Shown here one piece after another: positions 1 to 11,022 of a stretch of DNA of 64,000 nt. This stretch comes from Gorsachius magnificus (taxonomy: Eukaryota > Chordata > Aves > Pelecaniformes > Ardeidae), in contig CM067081.1 of assembly GCA_034008185.1 (NCBI GenBank), positions 10,849,821-10,913,820 on the forward strand, read 5' to 3'. Every line of letters begins with the position of its first letter. The stretch's first letter is position 1. The notes below the pieces were generated by a model. That model worked only from the letters and a program-made list of their open reading frames with translations. It was not told the DNA's origin and searched no databases. The translations under genes were made by a program, and so were the position numbers.

Positions 1-309
1 TGCTGCACTTGCTTCTTCTGCCTCACGTTAAGAACATTCAATTCCAGTTCCTGAGGATATTGGTTCCATACCAATGAAGCTAAAAATATTTGCAAAATGC
101 CCAGGGGGTGAATATTTTTATGTCCTTCCACTTAGTTGAGGCTGTTTTAGGATGATGCTGACTCACACATAATATCTCATGCATACTAATCAACGCAACA
201 ATAATTCAGGTCATTTGATTTCAAAGCATGTTCTCTAATGTTTTAACCTTTCACTGTTAACCTGCAGTATCCTCCTTCATGTAGCACAAAGGGATTGAAC
301 CAAGCAATG

Positions 310-450
310 GGAGGATGGGGAAAGACAAACGTAAATTGAAATGAAAGGATGAGGCTTAGATTATTTGTATTACAACACATTTAGATGCAGGAATTGAACT
401 CTGATATCCCGAGTCACAGTCCACTAGTTTAATCACAAGGTTATCCTTCC
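310..450 (-). repeat. tRNA-derived SINE relic (CORE/MIR-like)
   Basis: Read on the minus strand, the block resembles the head of an amniote tRNA-derived SINE. There is a stretch like 'actagtggactgtgactcg', then a B-box-like 'gttcaattcct' about 15 bases on, and then a body ending in a pyrimidine-rich 'tttccccatc' motif that is typical just upstream of the tail of such SINEs. It is heavily diverged. The match was judged by eye against the general consensus pattern, so the borders are approximate. A chance tRNA-like patch is the main alternative. Confidence 0.5.
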
Positions 451-729
451 CTTCTGCTTCTTTTCGGCAAACAATGAAAGCTTGATGACAGTGATAGTCC
501 CTCCAACATTTCTTTGAATATTTACAGCACAGGCAACCCAATTAAGCCTTTGTCATGCTTATATGTGTTTCACAGAGCCATAGAAAGAGGAGAAACACCA
601 AAATGTCACTTGGATAACCAACAGCATTGGTTCAAAAGACATGTTCAAAACTAGCAGCACAAAAAAATGAGTTTGAAACTAATTCATTGGCTGAAAGCTG
701 TCTGTGTGAAACATGGGGAATCACTTCAG

Positions 730-768
730 ACACACATATATATATATACACACACATATATATATTTA
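730..768. repeat. (TA)n/(CA)n microsatellite
   Basis: Alternating CACATATATA and TACACACACATATATA runs form an interrupted compound dinucleotide repeat. Confidence 0.9.
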
Positions 769-2782
769 TTCCCAACTGTATTCACAGATCATTTGCACTT
801 AAAAAATAGGGGAAACAGTTTAATGAGTTCTGCATTAGAGCCAGACTGCTCTGCTCTACACATGTGTTTATGGTCACTGCCTTTAAAGCTTTTAAATATA
901 AATATAAAGACTCTCAGTATTCAAAATAATGATTTGGATGGTGGTTCCTGTGTATTTTTGCATGGGTCAAATATATTCATTGCAAAATCACATCAGAGTG
1001 AAAACCCTTCAATTCCCAAAGCAGGGAAAATTACATCTTGGTGCGGAGAAGTTGACATCATGTAAAATTTGTGACATTTTCTCCTCAAATGTGTTAGACA
1101 AAAGAGCTGAGCTTATAGTAAAGGGTTTCTACCGAGAAAGATTTTACTTTGATGAGTAGTCCCATTCTTTTTCAAGTCAAATTCATTGTAGTATTCAATT
1201 AGTGGTATTCAGCATATAGGGCTCAGAAAAGTCTCCTCTGTTTTAAACATCAAGCAAGTGGGTCTATCTCAGCTTTATCATGCCTTGCTGAGCCAATGAG
1301 GCCAACGAGCCAATTTCTTTACATACAATTTTAATTTAGTATTTTATGTGGAATGTATTTAGGGCATATCTAGAGATGACTCAAATCTTAACATTGTATA
1401 AATGTTTCCTTTCTGGCTTTGTTTTTAGCAACTGATACTTCCTAGGTTTTGTATTAACCAGCTTTCCCTAAATAGGGGAAACACTTAAGCTTTTAGGGAG
1501 AGTCTTACTTAACATTAAAAATATATCTGTTAAAAGAGATAGCTGCTCACTATCAGTTGCTTGGTTAGGAAAAAGTCACTGAAACATCTTTAAGAATTCA
1601 TATTTGTAGCATGAAATTAATTGAGAAGACCCTAAGCGAAGATGGCAGTGACAGAAAAATTTCATTTCTGGTTCCATTTCTAGCTCAGAGCCCAATTCAA
1701 CCCAGCTTAAAACAGAATTGTCTTCTTCATTTTTTCATGTGGACTAAATAGGAAAACTAAAATTAATATGGTCATAACTTAAATACTTCAGTTTTCTGTC
1801 AAAAACTATGTGGGTAAATGCAGATTTTTGTGGTTCAACACACATTGAGCCACAGAATCAAAGGAAAGGGACCCCAAGATGCCTCCTCATCCAATACTTG
1901 CTGCAAAGCAGGATACAGTATATCTAAGCACTGTGACAGATGCTCATTAACTGGATCATGATGATCTCAGTTTATGGAGATTCTACAGCCTTGGAGTGGT
2001 GAGGAGCTGGAGTTTACCTTTTTCCCAAGTAACAGCCCTCCTACACAATTCTTAGCGTTACAAAAGGGAAACTTGTAAAATTTCCCACAAAATGAAATGC
2101 AAATAAATGAACTCCAGGGTGATGTAAATATTCCATGAGAACACAAATCAAAGTTTCCCTTCCAACTTCACCTCTTGCATTATGGGCATACATTACACTT
2201 AGACATAATATAGACATATGGACATATGTCATTTTGTGTACATACATCTAAAATAACATTTTAAAATGGAAACAAAACCATTTGGAGGCAGACAATCAAA
2301 ATGTCCTTTATTGAGATGATTTTTATCCTGTTTTCAAAATGAAATTAAATTAAAATGTATTTGTTCCTACGAAGTATTTGCCTTTGCCAAATTCTGACAA
2401 GAAAAAGAAATGTTTCCACTCTGAAGACATTTTACAGAACAGATTTGATCTATCCGTGGTCTTTTCTAAGTTCACATTTATGGCTGTCTCACAAAGTGCG
2501 TACTATTGCTTATAGCACCCAGAGTCACTTGTCAGGATATGAGATTCATTGTGCTAGACACTGTGTAACGTGTAACACAGTGTAAAACTGTCTGGGAAGG
2601 ATTCAGCTGCCTTTTTACAGCTTCCTAGTGCAATGTGGGACACCTGAGAATGTCCTAAACATGTGCAAGGGGACAGGTCTGGAAGCCCTGCAGCCTTCAG
2701 GAGCAGCAGCTGGAAGCTGAAAGGATACCCCTCTGTGCTTAAAATGATGCTAACCTCCTACATGTAGTCAACAAAATCTTAC

Positions 2783-2806
2783 CCTCCCTGTAGTGAAACA
2801 CAAAGT
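2783..2806 (-). other. Possible 24-nt microexon
   Basis: On the minus strand a pyrimidine-rich tract, 'ccttgtttctttcag', is followed by 24 bases and then a strong donor, 'gtaaga'. The length is a multiple of three. It would continue in frame from the candidate exon at 5473-5600, which ends in phase 2, adding the residues LCVSLQG. Both splice sites are good, but pairs like this also occur by chance in 64 kb. Nothing else supports it. Confidence 0.2.
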
Positions 2807-3028
2807 CTGAAAGAAACAAGGATTACAAACTATGCATTTAGAAGAAGACTGATAATAAAACAAGTACAGAAACTCTGGGAACATCAAAGAAGCAGTACAG
2901 TATCAAACCTAAGAGCCAATTAGCCCATTAACCTCCCTCTGGCAGTGGGTAACAGTGAATATAATAGAGGAACAGAATAAAACCAGGGTAAATCTACAGA
3001 GACACTTCCCTGCAATGTAAGACTGTAA

Positions 3029-3546
3029 ATGTTACTCATACAAATATTAGATGTGCCGACCAGGAATAAGGCATTGCTGGACTTGCTATTCACAAGCCAA
3101 GAAAACCTGCTTTGCAATATCTTGGTTAGGAACAACCTTGGTTGCAGTGATCAAAATATTGTGGAGTTTGTGATCCTGCTGAGCATGCTGAAGGTTAGTA
3201 CCAAGGCAAGGGTTCTAGATTTTAGAAGAGCGAACTTCAGCTTGCTCAGAGCTCAGCTGGGAGGGATTCTGTAGGATGCTTCCATAGAGAAGAAAGGAGC
3301 TAGTGAGTGCTGGGAGTTCTTCAAGAACGCTCTCTTGGAAGCACAAAATCATTTTTTTCCTATAAAGGAAAGGAAAGTAAGGGGAGCAAGAGGCCCCCTT
3401 GGCTCAACCACAAGCTCCTGGGTCTGCTCAAAACCCAAAGAGAAGCGTACCAGAGATGGGTAAGTGGAAGATTATCCATTGAGAACTACAAGGGCATTGC
3501 CAGAGTGTGCAGAGATGCAGTTAGAAAAGCAAAAGCTCAGTTTTAA
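3029..3546 (+). pseudogene. CR1 ORF2 remnant: endonuclease C-terminus and linker
   Basis: Two broken frames (3029-3274 and 3307-3546) translate to the characteristic end of the CR1 apurinic-type endonuclease. Visible are LLDLLFTSQENL, then SDQNIVEF, where the family normally has a catalytic-region SDH (here SDQ), and LDFRRANFSLLRAQLGG. The linker follows with RPPWLNHKLLGLLKTQREAY and ends RKAKAQF. A stop and a frame change separate the two pieces. Loss of the family histidine in SDH would by itself disable the enzyme. Confidence 0.85.
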
Positions 3547-3665
3547 TTTAAACTGGCCAGACATGTCAAAAATCACAGGAAAGGGTTCTTCAGGTATGTA
3601 AACTACAAGCAGAAACAGAGGAAAACATAGGCCCACTGTTAAACAGAAATTATCTGGATTATGGG

Positions 3666-4500
3666 ATCAAGTGCAGCCTGATGAAGTTTGCAGACAACAC
3701 CAAACTGAGTGGAGAAGTAGACACTCTAGAAGGGGTAGCCACCCTGCAGGAAGACCTAGATAGGCTGGAAGAGTGGTCTAACAGGAACCTTACGAAGTTC
3801 AACAAAGACAAATATAAGGTCTTGCACCTGCAAAAACACAATGCAGGAGTGCAGCACAGGCTGGGATATACCCAGCTGGAGAGCAACTCTGTGGAAAGGG
3901 ACCTGGGGGTCCTGGTGGACGACGAGCCTACTAGCAGTGAGCAATGTGCTGCTGTGGCCAAGAGGGCAAATAGGATGCTGGGTTGCATCAACAAGGGCAT
4001 CACCAGCAGAGATAAAGAAGTCATTATCCCACTCTAATCAGTGCTTGTCAGGCCACACCTGGAATACTGTGTACAGTTCTGGTCTCCGCTATCCAAAATG
4101 ATGTGGACAGGCTGGAGGGGGTCCAGGGAAGGGCTACCAAGATGATCAAAGGACTGGGAAGCCTGACATATGAGGACAGGCTGAGAGAACTGGGTTTGTT
4201 CAGCCTGGAGAAAAGGTTTAAAGGGGATCTCATCACCACATACCAGTACTTAAAGGGTAGATATAAAGAAGATGACTCCCTTTTTACAAGTAGTCATATG
4301 GAGATGACAAGGGGGAATGGACACAAGTTGCTCTTAGGGAGATTCCAATTGGACATGGGAGGGAAATTTTTCACAATGAAAACAGTCAATCATTGGAATA
4401 ATCTCCCCAGGGAAGTGGTTGACTCTGCTACACTTTTAAGACGCAGCTGGACAGGGTGCTGGGCCATCTTGTCTAGACTGTGTTCTTGCCTAGAAAGTTT
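3666..4500 (+). pseudogene. CR1 ORF2 remnant: reverse transcriptase C-terminal part
   Basis: The frame at 3681-4037 begins at the catalytic block, which reads KFADNTKLSG. CR1 elements normally have FADD here, so the second catalytic aspartate has become asparagine. It continues DLGVLVDDEPTSSEQCAAVA and then meets a stop (TAA near 4036). Sequence matching LVRPHLEYCVQFWSP follows in another frame, and the frame at 4103-4555 carries GVQGRATKMIKGLGSLTYED and [18 protein letters not shown], the usual CR1 C-terminus, with the HWNNLPREVVD motif. This is a non-functional remnant. Confidence 0.88.
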
Positions 4501-4554
4501 GGACCAGATGATCCTTGAGGTCCCTTCCAACTTGGTACTCTATGATTCTATGTA

Positions 4555-5472
4555 ATTAAGAACTTAATATAAACAAGTTAATTTGCAATCAAAATATAAC
4601 AATGATTTAACTATTCCTTTATGAATAGGAAATTTGGGGTAGATTAACTGCCAGTAGTTTATCTTGAAAAGAAACAGAAGGTTGGCTTTGCTAACTAGTT
4701 CCAGGAATAAAATCCACTGTTAACCTGACACTTCCGTGCACTGGAGCAGCACTGGAGCAGAGGACTCCAGCATTGTGCTAACAGTGACAGCTATTAAAAC
4801 CTCAACTGAGAAGTACACGGCTAAGAACCTGTCTTTAGCATATAGCACTAAGTAAATTTAAATGGTACGATGCCACCCAGCCCAACTTTCATGTGTTAGG
4901 AAATATTGTGTCTTTCAAAGCCATATGACATTTTTATTAATAAAAGATTTCATTATTCACATATATATATATATATATATTTACTTAGCTTAAATCTTTC
5001 AGTTTTATCTGAGTTTGTTTTTGGAAGCTCTGGAACATTTTCAAAAACCTCTATATTGAAAGTGTTTCAGGGTCTGGTGATCAAAATTTGGGAAGATTTT
5101 TGGGGTTTGTGTTCTCTGCCCAGTTATCAAAAGCGAAATGTTTCAAGGTATCAATGTTTATAACCTCAAAAAATCCTCCCCCACCAAACCCCCCTTATGA
5201 TTCTAGTTACAATTCTAATGTATAAATAAATAATTCTTGTGACTTCTCAACTGGTAAGCTCAGGACTACAAATCTCAAAATAATTACGTTTCTCAGGATT
5301 TACATGGCCTTCTGATGATGACGTATCATACTCAAAAGACACAATGCTGTTATTCTGCTCATATATTTTAAGAGCAAAATATTGATCCTGCCACAAAACA
5401 GTGATTTTTGGATGAATGATGGTGAAATGTTCCAGTTTTCAAATGTTTTTTAAAAAATAATATCCTGCTTAC
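4555..5472. other. Non-coding stretch between CR1 and exon candidate
   Basis: AT-rich sequence that holds only the (AT)n run at 4959-4981. No conserved frame or repeat was recognised. Confidence 0.6.
4959..4981. repeat. (AT)n microsatellite
   Basis: About eleven AT units in an uninterrupted run. Confidence 0.95.
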
Positions 5473-5600
5473 CTGATGTCACTGCTGCTAAATGCCATTC
5501 TATCAATCCGTTTCTCGCTGCTCTGATTCATCAGTGCAACACTTCCCACATTGGTGGTGTTCTGTCTGAACTGGCTTCCCAGGGTCACCAGGGGCTTCAT
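5473..5600 (-). CDS. Candidate first coding exon, unknown gene
   Basis: On the minus strand an ATG at 5600 opens 42 codons plus two bases and then meets a consensus donor, 'atcag|gtaagc'. The peptide begins MKPLVTLGSQFRQNTTNVGS and ends RIDRMAFSSSDI. The base before the ATG context is favourable (A at -3). An in-frame TGA lies 12 bases upstream, so the ATG is the first possible start unless a weak acceptor ('gatatag') just before it makes this an internal exon. Third codon positions are clearly richer in G/C than the AT-rich surroundings, and the other two frames hold stops. It is too short for a 60-codon cut-off. An NTT sequon is present, but there is no signal peptide or domain I can name. 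The rest of the gene would lie at lower coordinates or to the left of the window. A chance frame cannot be excluded. Confidence 0.55.
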
Positions 5601-8600
5601 TCTTGCTCTATATCAAATTTAATTAATTCACAGCTGGTAACTCCAGCATATGTCTTGGATGTCTTGGAAAATGAGCAGCACAAAACTGAGGACTATGAGG
5701 GTACTGACTGACTTCTAAAATCTAATCCACTAATGTCCTCACTAGGCAAGCAACTCCTCATCAGTGAGCAGTATACAGCTAAGGAGCACCCAAGCTGTCC
5801 CTGTTTCAGAGAGATGACAAGTTGGTAATGACGATATCAAGGATTGGTGCTTGTAGGTAATTCCACAGCTTTTGGCCACTTTGTGGGAAAGGCAACCCAG
5901 GTCCTCCCTTGGAAAGAGGTTAAATATTGATAGACAGGGTTGCCTTGAAGCATGCCATTATTAATATCCAGTCAAAGCTATTGTACATGGCTGTATGCTT
6001 ACAGAACAACTCAGAAGACCAAAGTTTTTTACTTCTGGTCATTTGCAGTTTGTTGTATTAGCAAGTACATGAGGCTTCTCAGTTTAATTGCTTCAATGCT
6101 TTGAGAGTGAATTCCTAGTTCTACTTGTCAAATTTTTATTAGCAGGCATACCACAGTGGTCACTGGGGATGAACGACACATAGAGGTCTGATGCTGCTGG
6201 GCATTGCACAGTCTCTGCCCTGACAAGAGAACAAGACAACCTCAGAGAAGAGAATTCAACAGCAACAAATACAAAGAAATTACCAGTTGAGGAAAGAAAG
6301 AGCTATACAAGGAGGCAGTAGTGAGAGAAAAGAAGGAAAGCTGGCAGAGATAAGTGGAGATTCAGTTTGAGATACAGAGCCTGGGGTAGGTGCAGATGTC
6401 CCATCCATGCCTCTTCACTGAGCTGTTCTGATGCTCCACATTGACACCACTGTGTCTGCTGTCTACTGGTTCAACTGGTCCTGTAGCTCTTCTTCCAGGC
6501 TTAAGCCTCCAGTAGACTCTTTCACGAAGTTTCTTTCTCCGAAGTCAGGAATTACAAGGGGCTATGGGGCTAATATGAGTAGGTTTGCTTCTGTGATGGC
6601 TATGTAGCAGGGGAAAATGTATGTAGGATGGCAGGGTTGGAAGCCCTGCTTCTGAAAGCAGAAAGTATTAACTGAAAGTTGACAGTATTAATTGACAGAG
6701 CTGAACTTTACATCAGCAGAGGTTATAACAAACATGTATTTTTAAGTACTACATGTACTTTCAATAATTATTAGTTCCTCACAAGCACCTGAATGTAAAA
6801 TTTCAGCTAAACTTTTCCCTTGAGTGACCAGAAAAAAAAAAAAAAAAAGAAAAAATAGAGGCAAATAAAAGGAGAAGGGAGGGACAGGGATTAGTCTATA
6901 GGAAATCAGAAGAAGGGAGGTTATTAGGGAAGAAAAGTTTCCCCAATACTGCCTTTGCTTCTTGCACTTGAATGTAATCCACACTGCTGCTGAAACACCA
7001 GCTTTCTTTACAGATAACCTACAGGTTATATGCATGCATATTAGTAATATAGAATAAAGCATGTATTAGAAATTGTCATGGCCAGAAGCTCTGAGTCTTT
7101 GGACACTGGAACTGAAGTAGAGTGAACAGTGCAGAGCTTTTTAATAGATTAACTTCTTTTGTAAGCTTATAAGACTCCCTGAAAAAGTGAAGAGATGGCT
7201 CTAGGGTGACATCTGTTTTGGAAATGGATAGGATACACATCATGGAGTAATTCTCACCCTCTATGCAGCAATGACTGCACATGCTTACAAAAGAAACTGA
7301 TGTTTGTATGCATGAATGGCTGTACTATCTATAGAGGAGTCACCTCACTTTTCATTTCTCAGCACAGATAAGATTCCATGGAAGCTATTAAATGCACAGT
7401 AGAGATGGAAATACTTGGTAGAGATGTTTTTTTTATTATACTGGTATATGTTAAAAACATAAGTTAAAAAAATTTTAAATTTAAAGCAGGATTTTTCCCA
7501 ACAAATTTGCTGTTAAAAAAAAAAATAAATCTGCAGGTGAGGTAAGCTGCATTTGGTTTCATATAATAAGTTCTGTTACATGGCTTTTGCTCAAGACAAA
7601 CAATATGTTATCTTTATTCTGCTCCTTGTATGACCGAGAACATATCTCTGGCTTTTTCCTGCTGAATCCTTGTTGGAGTTGGGGCCCCAGCAGCTCTGCA
7701 AGGCAGGGTACCTGCTCCAAATTCTGGCCTATTTCTCCTGAAAGTAGTCTGGAGAACAGAGTATGGATTTGACTGAAGTTAAAAACAGAGCTTACCTTCC
7801 CATTAACTATAATAAATGAGGTCTCTTGTTTTCAGAAAGTTATTCAGGGAGAGCTTTGTGGAAGATTTGAATAGGAAGCAAGATTTCAGCAAGCCTGGAG
7901 TAACGTGCCAAGGAGTCAGCATGCTGGGAACCGTCACTGGTTGAGAAGTGCTCTGAGAAGGACTATGGGAGACTGACAAGGGGAATTAACTCCAGGTTTG
8001 GGGCTGCAGTTTGAGTGAAGGATCCAGGAAGCTCATAAAATATGGAGCAGGATCAGCACATAAGCTGCTTTGTATATGTGCAACAGTGGAAATTTAGGCA
8101 TTTAACCCTATTGAGTTAATCAGCAGCTGAGCAGTGGGTTTTGAGGGCTTTAGGTAGCTTAAGATACATATATGCGTCTCGGTTCATCAATGAAAAAAAG
8201 AAAAAATCACAGCCTGTAATAAAGGAAATAAAATCCCATGTGCTTCTTATGTCCAGCCTGTCTTGATGGCTTGGAGTTTTATTCAATCTCCTCTGGCAGG
8301 ACTTATCAAAACAACAGATCGCTTTGGCTAATTAGCCAATATTAGTTAGAGAACTGTGACTTCTGCATTCTTCAAATAGGGATATTAGTTGTGCCTGCCT
8401 GTTAAAGAAAATGGCATTACTCTGAAAGGCTAAAATTCTCAAACGTGCCAAAACTCAGCAAGCACGCATATTTCTTTGACTTTTAGAAGGACAAGACACT
8501 GTGCTGCAACCCATGACTCCGTATGGCAAAGCTGGCCAACCTCTCTGCGAGTGGGGCAGAAAACTATGAGCCACAACACACATCACAGGTTCCTCACAGT

Positions 8601-9094
8601 GAGGAGCAGGGACATCTGAGGTGGACATAGCAGGATGGTGCTGGACTCAGCATGCAGGCTGTTTCAGGCGCAGGCCCACACATACCGGCTGGCTCACCTC
8701 CTCCATACGATGGCACCACCCTGAAGTCCCCATGGCAGTATGGTCCTGTCACCAGGCATGTGGCAGAAACCTTCCACAACACCTGCGCTTGACTCACTTG
8801 TGCCTCAGGAGCTATAAAACAGTACCCCTGGTCTTCATGTGTCTGAAAAGTCCATAGCAGTCAGTTAGGGATTTTACTAGCATTTCCCTTTCATTCCCAT
8901 TCAATGGGAATATCATTGCATCTACTTTTGTCTCAGACCAAAAATGAGAAAAAAGTCCCATTCAAAGAAAAGGAAGTTTACACAGTAACACAAGATCCAG
9001 AACTACAATAATTACCACAATACAGGTCTCCAAAGAGTAAGAATGAGACATCACAGAGGAACAGATTATGCCATGTCTGCATATGCTGGGGTTC
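5601..9094. other. Non-coding stretch
   Basis: No gene or family repeat was recognised apart from a poly-A run at 6832-6848. The patch at 8600-8850 is somewhat richer in G and C and includes a TATA-like 'gctataaaacag' near 8810. I could not define LTR ends or a transcript for it. Confidence 0.55.
6832..6848. repeat. Poly-A tract
   Basis: A run of about 17 A, followed by further A-rich sequence to about 6855. It is poly-T when read on the minus strand. Confidence 0.9.
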
Positions 9095-9199
9095 ACGTGT
9101 CTTCCTCCGAGGCAGCCCATCCTGGTTGCTGTTAGAGGCAGGATGCTGGGCTGAACAGACCTGGAGCATGATCCAGTCTGACAATTTCTGTGTTCTTAA
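9095..9199 (+). mobile_element. Ancient CR1 3' end (reptile-type)
   Basis: The block runs through 'gaggcaggatgctgggctga', then 'gatccagtctgacaatttct', and ends 'gtgttctta'. This is the well-known 3' end of old CR1 lineages common in turtles and crocodiles and surviving as fossils in birds. In those, a 'gacaggatactgggctaga' stretch is followed by 'gacccagtatggc' and 'cttatgttctta'. It differs from the avian octamer-tailed CR1s elsewhere in the window and is considerably older. The 5' border is approximate. The identification is from memory of the consensus pattern. Confidence 0.6.
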
Positions 9200-10109
9200 G
9201 ACTACCGGATAGAGAAAACATACCTTATTTATTTAAACGACCTTAATTTTTCCCTTGCTTCCACACAGACTTAATTTCCTTCTGGAAAAAAGTCACCCAG
9301 CTGTGGCTATGAAACTGGAAATAAGTGCACAGCTTTGGTTCAAGGGTGATCAAGCACTGCTCTTATGTTTAAAATAACAGAAGATAGGAAAGACAGGACT
9401 GGGGTTAGGTAATGAGGCACTTTGTGGTGTTTGGGCTGAGCACCCAGGGAGTACATCACAGTTGTCAGAATGAAACAGCAAGTCTGGTCTTCTTCAGATC
9501 AAGCCTTTTCAAAACAGGCACAGAAAGCACGTCCTTTCTGCAAAAAGAAAGCCAGGGGGAAAAAAAACCCTAAGTAGCTACATGCAAAATCATTTCAAAG
9601 TTAATTTCACTCCCTCCTGTGTAACACTTTCACCTTCCTTAATAACAGCAGAATGGATTCGCATAAAACTTTATGTTTTTAAAATTATCACTCTTGCCTT
9701 TGAAACTGAGGGCCAGATCTTCTGTTGGGGAAAACTGAAACAGATACATTGATTAAATGCAGTTAATCCAGCTCGCACTGCCTGAAATTCTGGCACTGGT
9801 TCACTTTTTTACAGAGGAAGATGCATATGGAAAACCTGGAAAAACTCAGTGGTTGAAAATTCCTCCTTGCCTGTCTTGCCATTGAATTTAGAAGAGCAAG
9901 GATCTCATGTGTATTCTCCTGTCCTTTTATACTTTCTCCAAAACAAGTTTAAGAAAAAAAAAAAAAAGAAAACATTTAGCATCTACCAGAAAAACGAGGC
10001 CAAGCATTAGCTTCTTTTATTTTTTGGAATACATTTCTTGTTTTCTTTATAGCCCTAACAAACTGTTTTCTAGTTGCAACAAGAAATCAGAACTTTGTGT
10101 TTGAGTATG
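9200..10109. other. Non-coding stretch
   Basis: AT-rich sequence with short A-runs (for example around 9954-9967). No gene or dispersed repeat was recognised. Confidence 0.55.
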
Positions 10110-10340
10110 ACAGGTGCAAGGGGGCAGAGATCTGACTTAATCCAAGCTGGTCACTAGAGGGACAAGGGAGTTCAGGACAACTGCTGGAGAGACTGTAGGG
10201 TCTGGCAGTGGACTGAGAGACGAATTTGCATGGGGGTGGGGGCTGGGAGGGGGATGACCACACAGTCTGAGTACCAGCAGCTGGAGTGTGGCTGCAACCT
10301 CAGGGGTTCACACACCCAGGTGCCAGTAACTGGGGAGGCT
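10110..10340 (+). repeat. Possible 5' part of the CR1 copy, unassigned
   Basis: This GC-rich segment runs directly into the CR1 coding remnant, and the reading frame stays open across the junction from 10230. It contains 'gtaccagcagctggagtgtg' and 'cacccaggtgccagtaactg'. It is not part of the conserved RT that I can recognise. It may be a subfamily-specific insertion, a chimeric 5' end or an adjacent unrelated repeat. Confidence 0.4.
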
Positions 10341-11022
10341 GGGATCCAGGGGCAGCTACTGGACGAAAAGCTGGACATGAGCTGGCAATGTGCGCTGGCA
10401 GCCCAGAAGGCCAACCATACTCTGGGCTGCATCAGGAGAAGCGTGGCCAGCAGGGCGAGGGAGGGGATTCTGCCCCTCTACTCTGCTCTGGTGAGACCTC
10501 ACCTGGAGCCCTGCGTCCAGCTCTGGAGCCCTCAGCACAAGAAGGACATGGAACTGTTGGAGCGGGTCCAGAGGAGGGCTACTAAAATGATCCGAGGGCT
10601 GGAGCACCTCTCTTATGAGGACAGGCTGAAGGAGTTGGGCTTGTTCAGCCTGGAGAAGAGAAGGCTGAGGGGAGACCTGATTGCGGCCTTTCAGTACTTA
10701 AAGGGGGCCTATAGGAAAGATGGGGAAAATCTTTTTAGTAGGGCCAGCTGTGACAGGACAAGGGGTAATGGTTTTAAACTGAAGGTTTAGACTGGATATA
10801 AGGAAGAAACTCTTTACAACGAGGGTAGTGAAACACTGGAACGGGTTGCCCAGTGAGGTGGTGGAGGCCCCATCCCTGGGAACATTCAAGGCCAGGTTGG
10901 ATGGGGCTCTGAGCAACCTGATTGAGTTGAAGATGCCCCTGCTCCCTGCAGGGGGGTTGGACTAGATGACCTCTAGGGGTCCCTTCCAACCCAAAACATT
11001 CTATGATTCTATGATTCTATTC
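10341..11022 (+). mobile_element. CR1 LINE, 5'-truncated copy
   Basis: This is the C-terminal part of CR1 ORF2 and a complete 3' UTR ending in three octamer units ('attctatgattctatg'). It has the 5' truncation usual for CR1. Internal divergence is low compared with the copy at 2990-4554: the RT C-terminal frame is still open for more than 140 codons. The 3' UTR carries 'ggttggactagatgacctct', nearly identical to the fragment at 33136-33203, so both belong to one subfamily. No clear target-site duplication is visible. Confidence 0.95.
10344..10790 (+). pseudogene. CR1 reverse transcriptase C-terminal fragment
   Basis: The frame that runs from 10230 to 10790 contains from 10344 the standard CR1 C-terminal sequence: [60 protein letters not shown] and [20 protein letters not shown]. 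One family-invariant stretch has changed (HLEPCVQ instead of HLEYCVQ). The frame ends early at RGNGFKLKV because a few bases are missing before the usual [15 protein letters not shown] segment, which follows in another frame. It lacks the catalytic palm and is only a fragment. Confidence 0.9.

Larger units (their letters stand above)
1..2980. other. Unique non-coding stretch
   Basis: AT-rich sequence without a recognisable gene. It holds the SINE relic near 310-450, the TA/CA microsatellite at 730-768 and a possible microexon at 2783-2806, listed separately. The open frames of 60-132 codons here (for example 667-1065, which reads through the microsatellite) have no family resemblance and look like chance. 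Confidence 0.6.
2990..4554 (+). mobile_element. CR1 LINE, internally deleted copy
   Basis: This is a chicken-repeat-1 non-LTR retrotransposon. The left part encodes the end of the endonuclease domain and the linker to the reverse transcriptase. The right part encodes the C-terminal part of the reverse transcriptase and runs through the typical 3' UTR to the octamer-like end ('ctatgattctatg'). The middle of ORF2, containing most of the RT fingers and palm, is missing, with the join near 3655-3670. Divergence, stop codons and frame changes mark it as old and inactive. Further 5' sequence before about 2990 is not recognisable. Confidence 0.93.

Noticed and set aside
8594..8857. Possible solo LTR with a TATA-like box near 8810
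   Set aside because: No TG...CA ends, target duplication or poly-A signal pattern could be defined.
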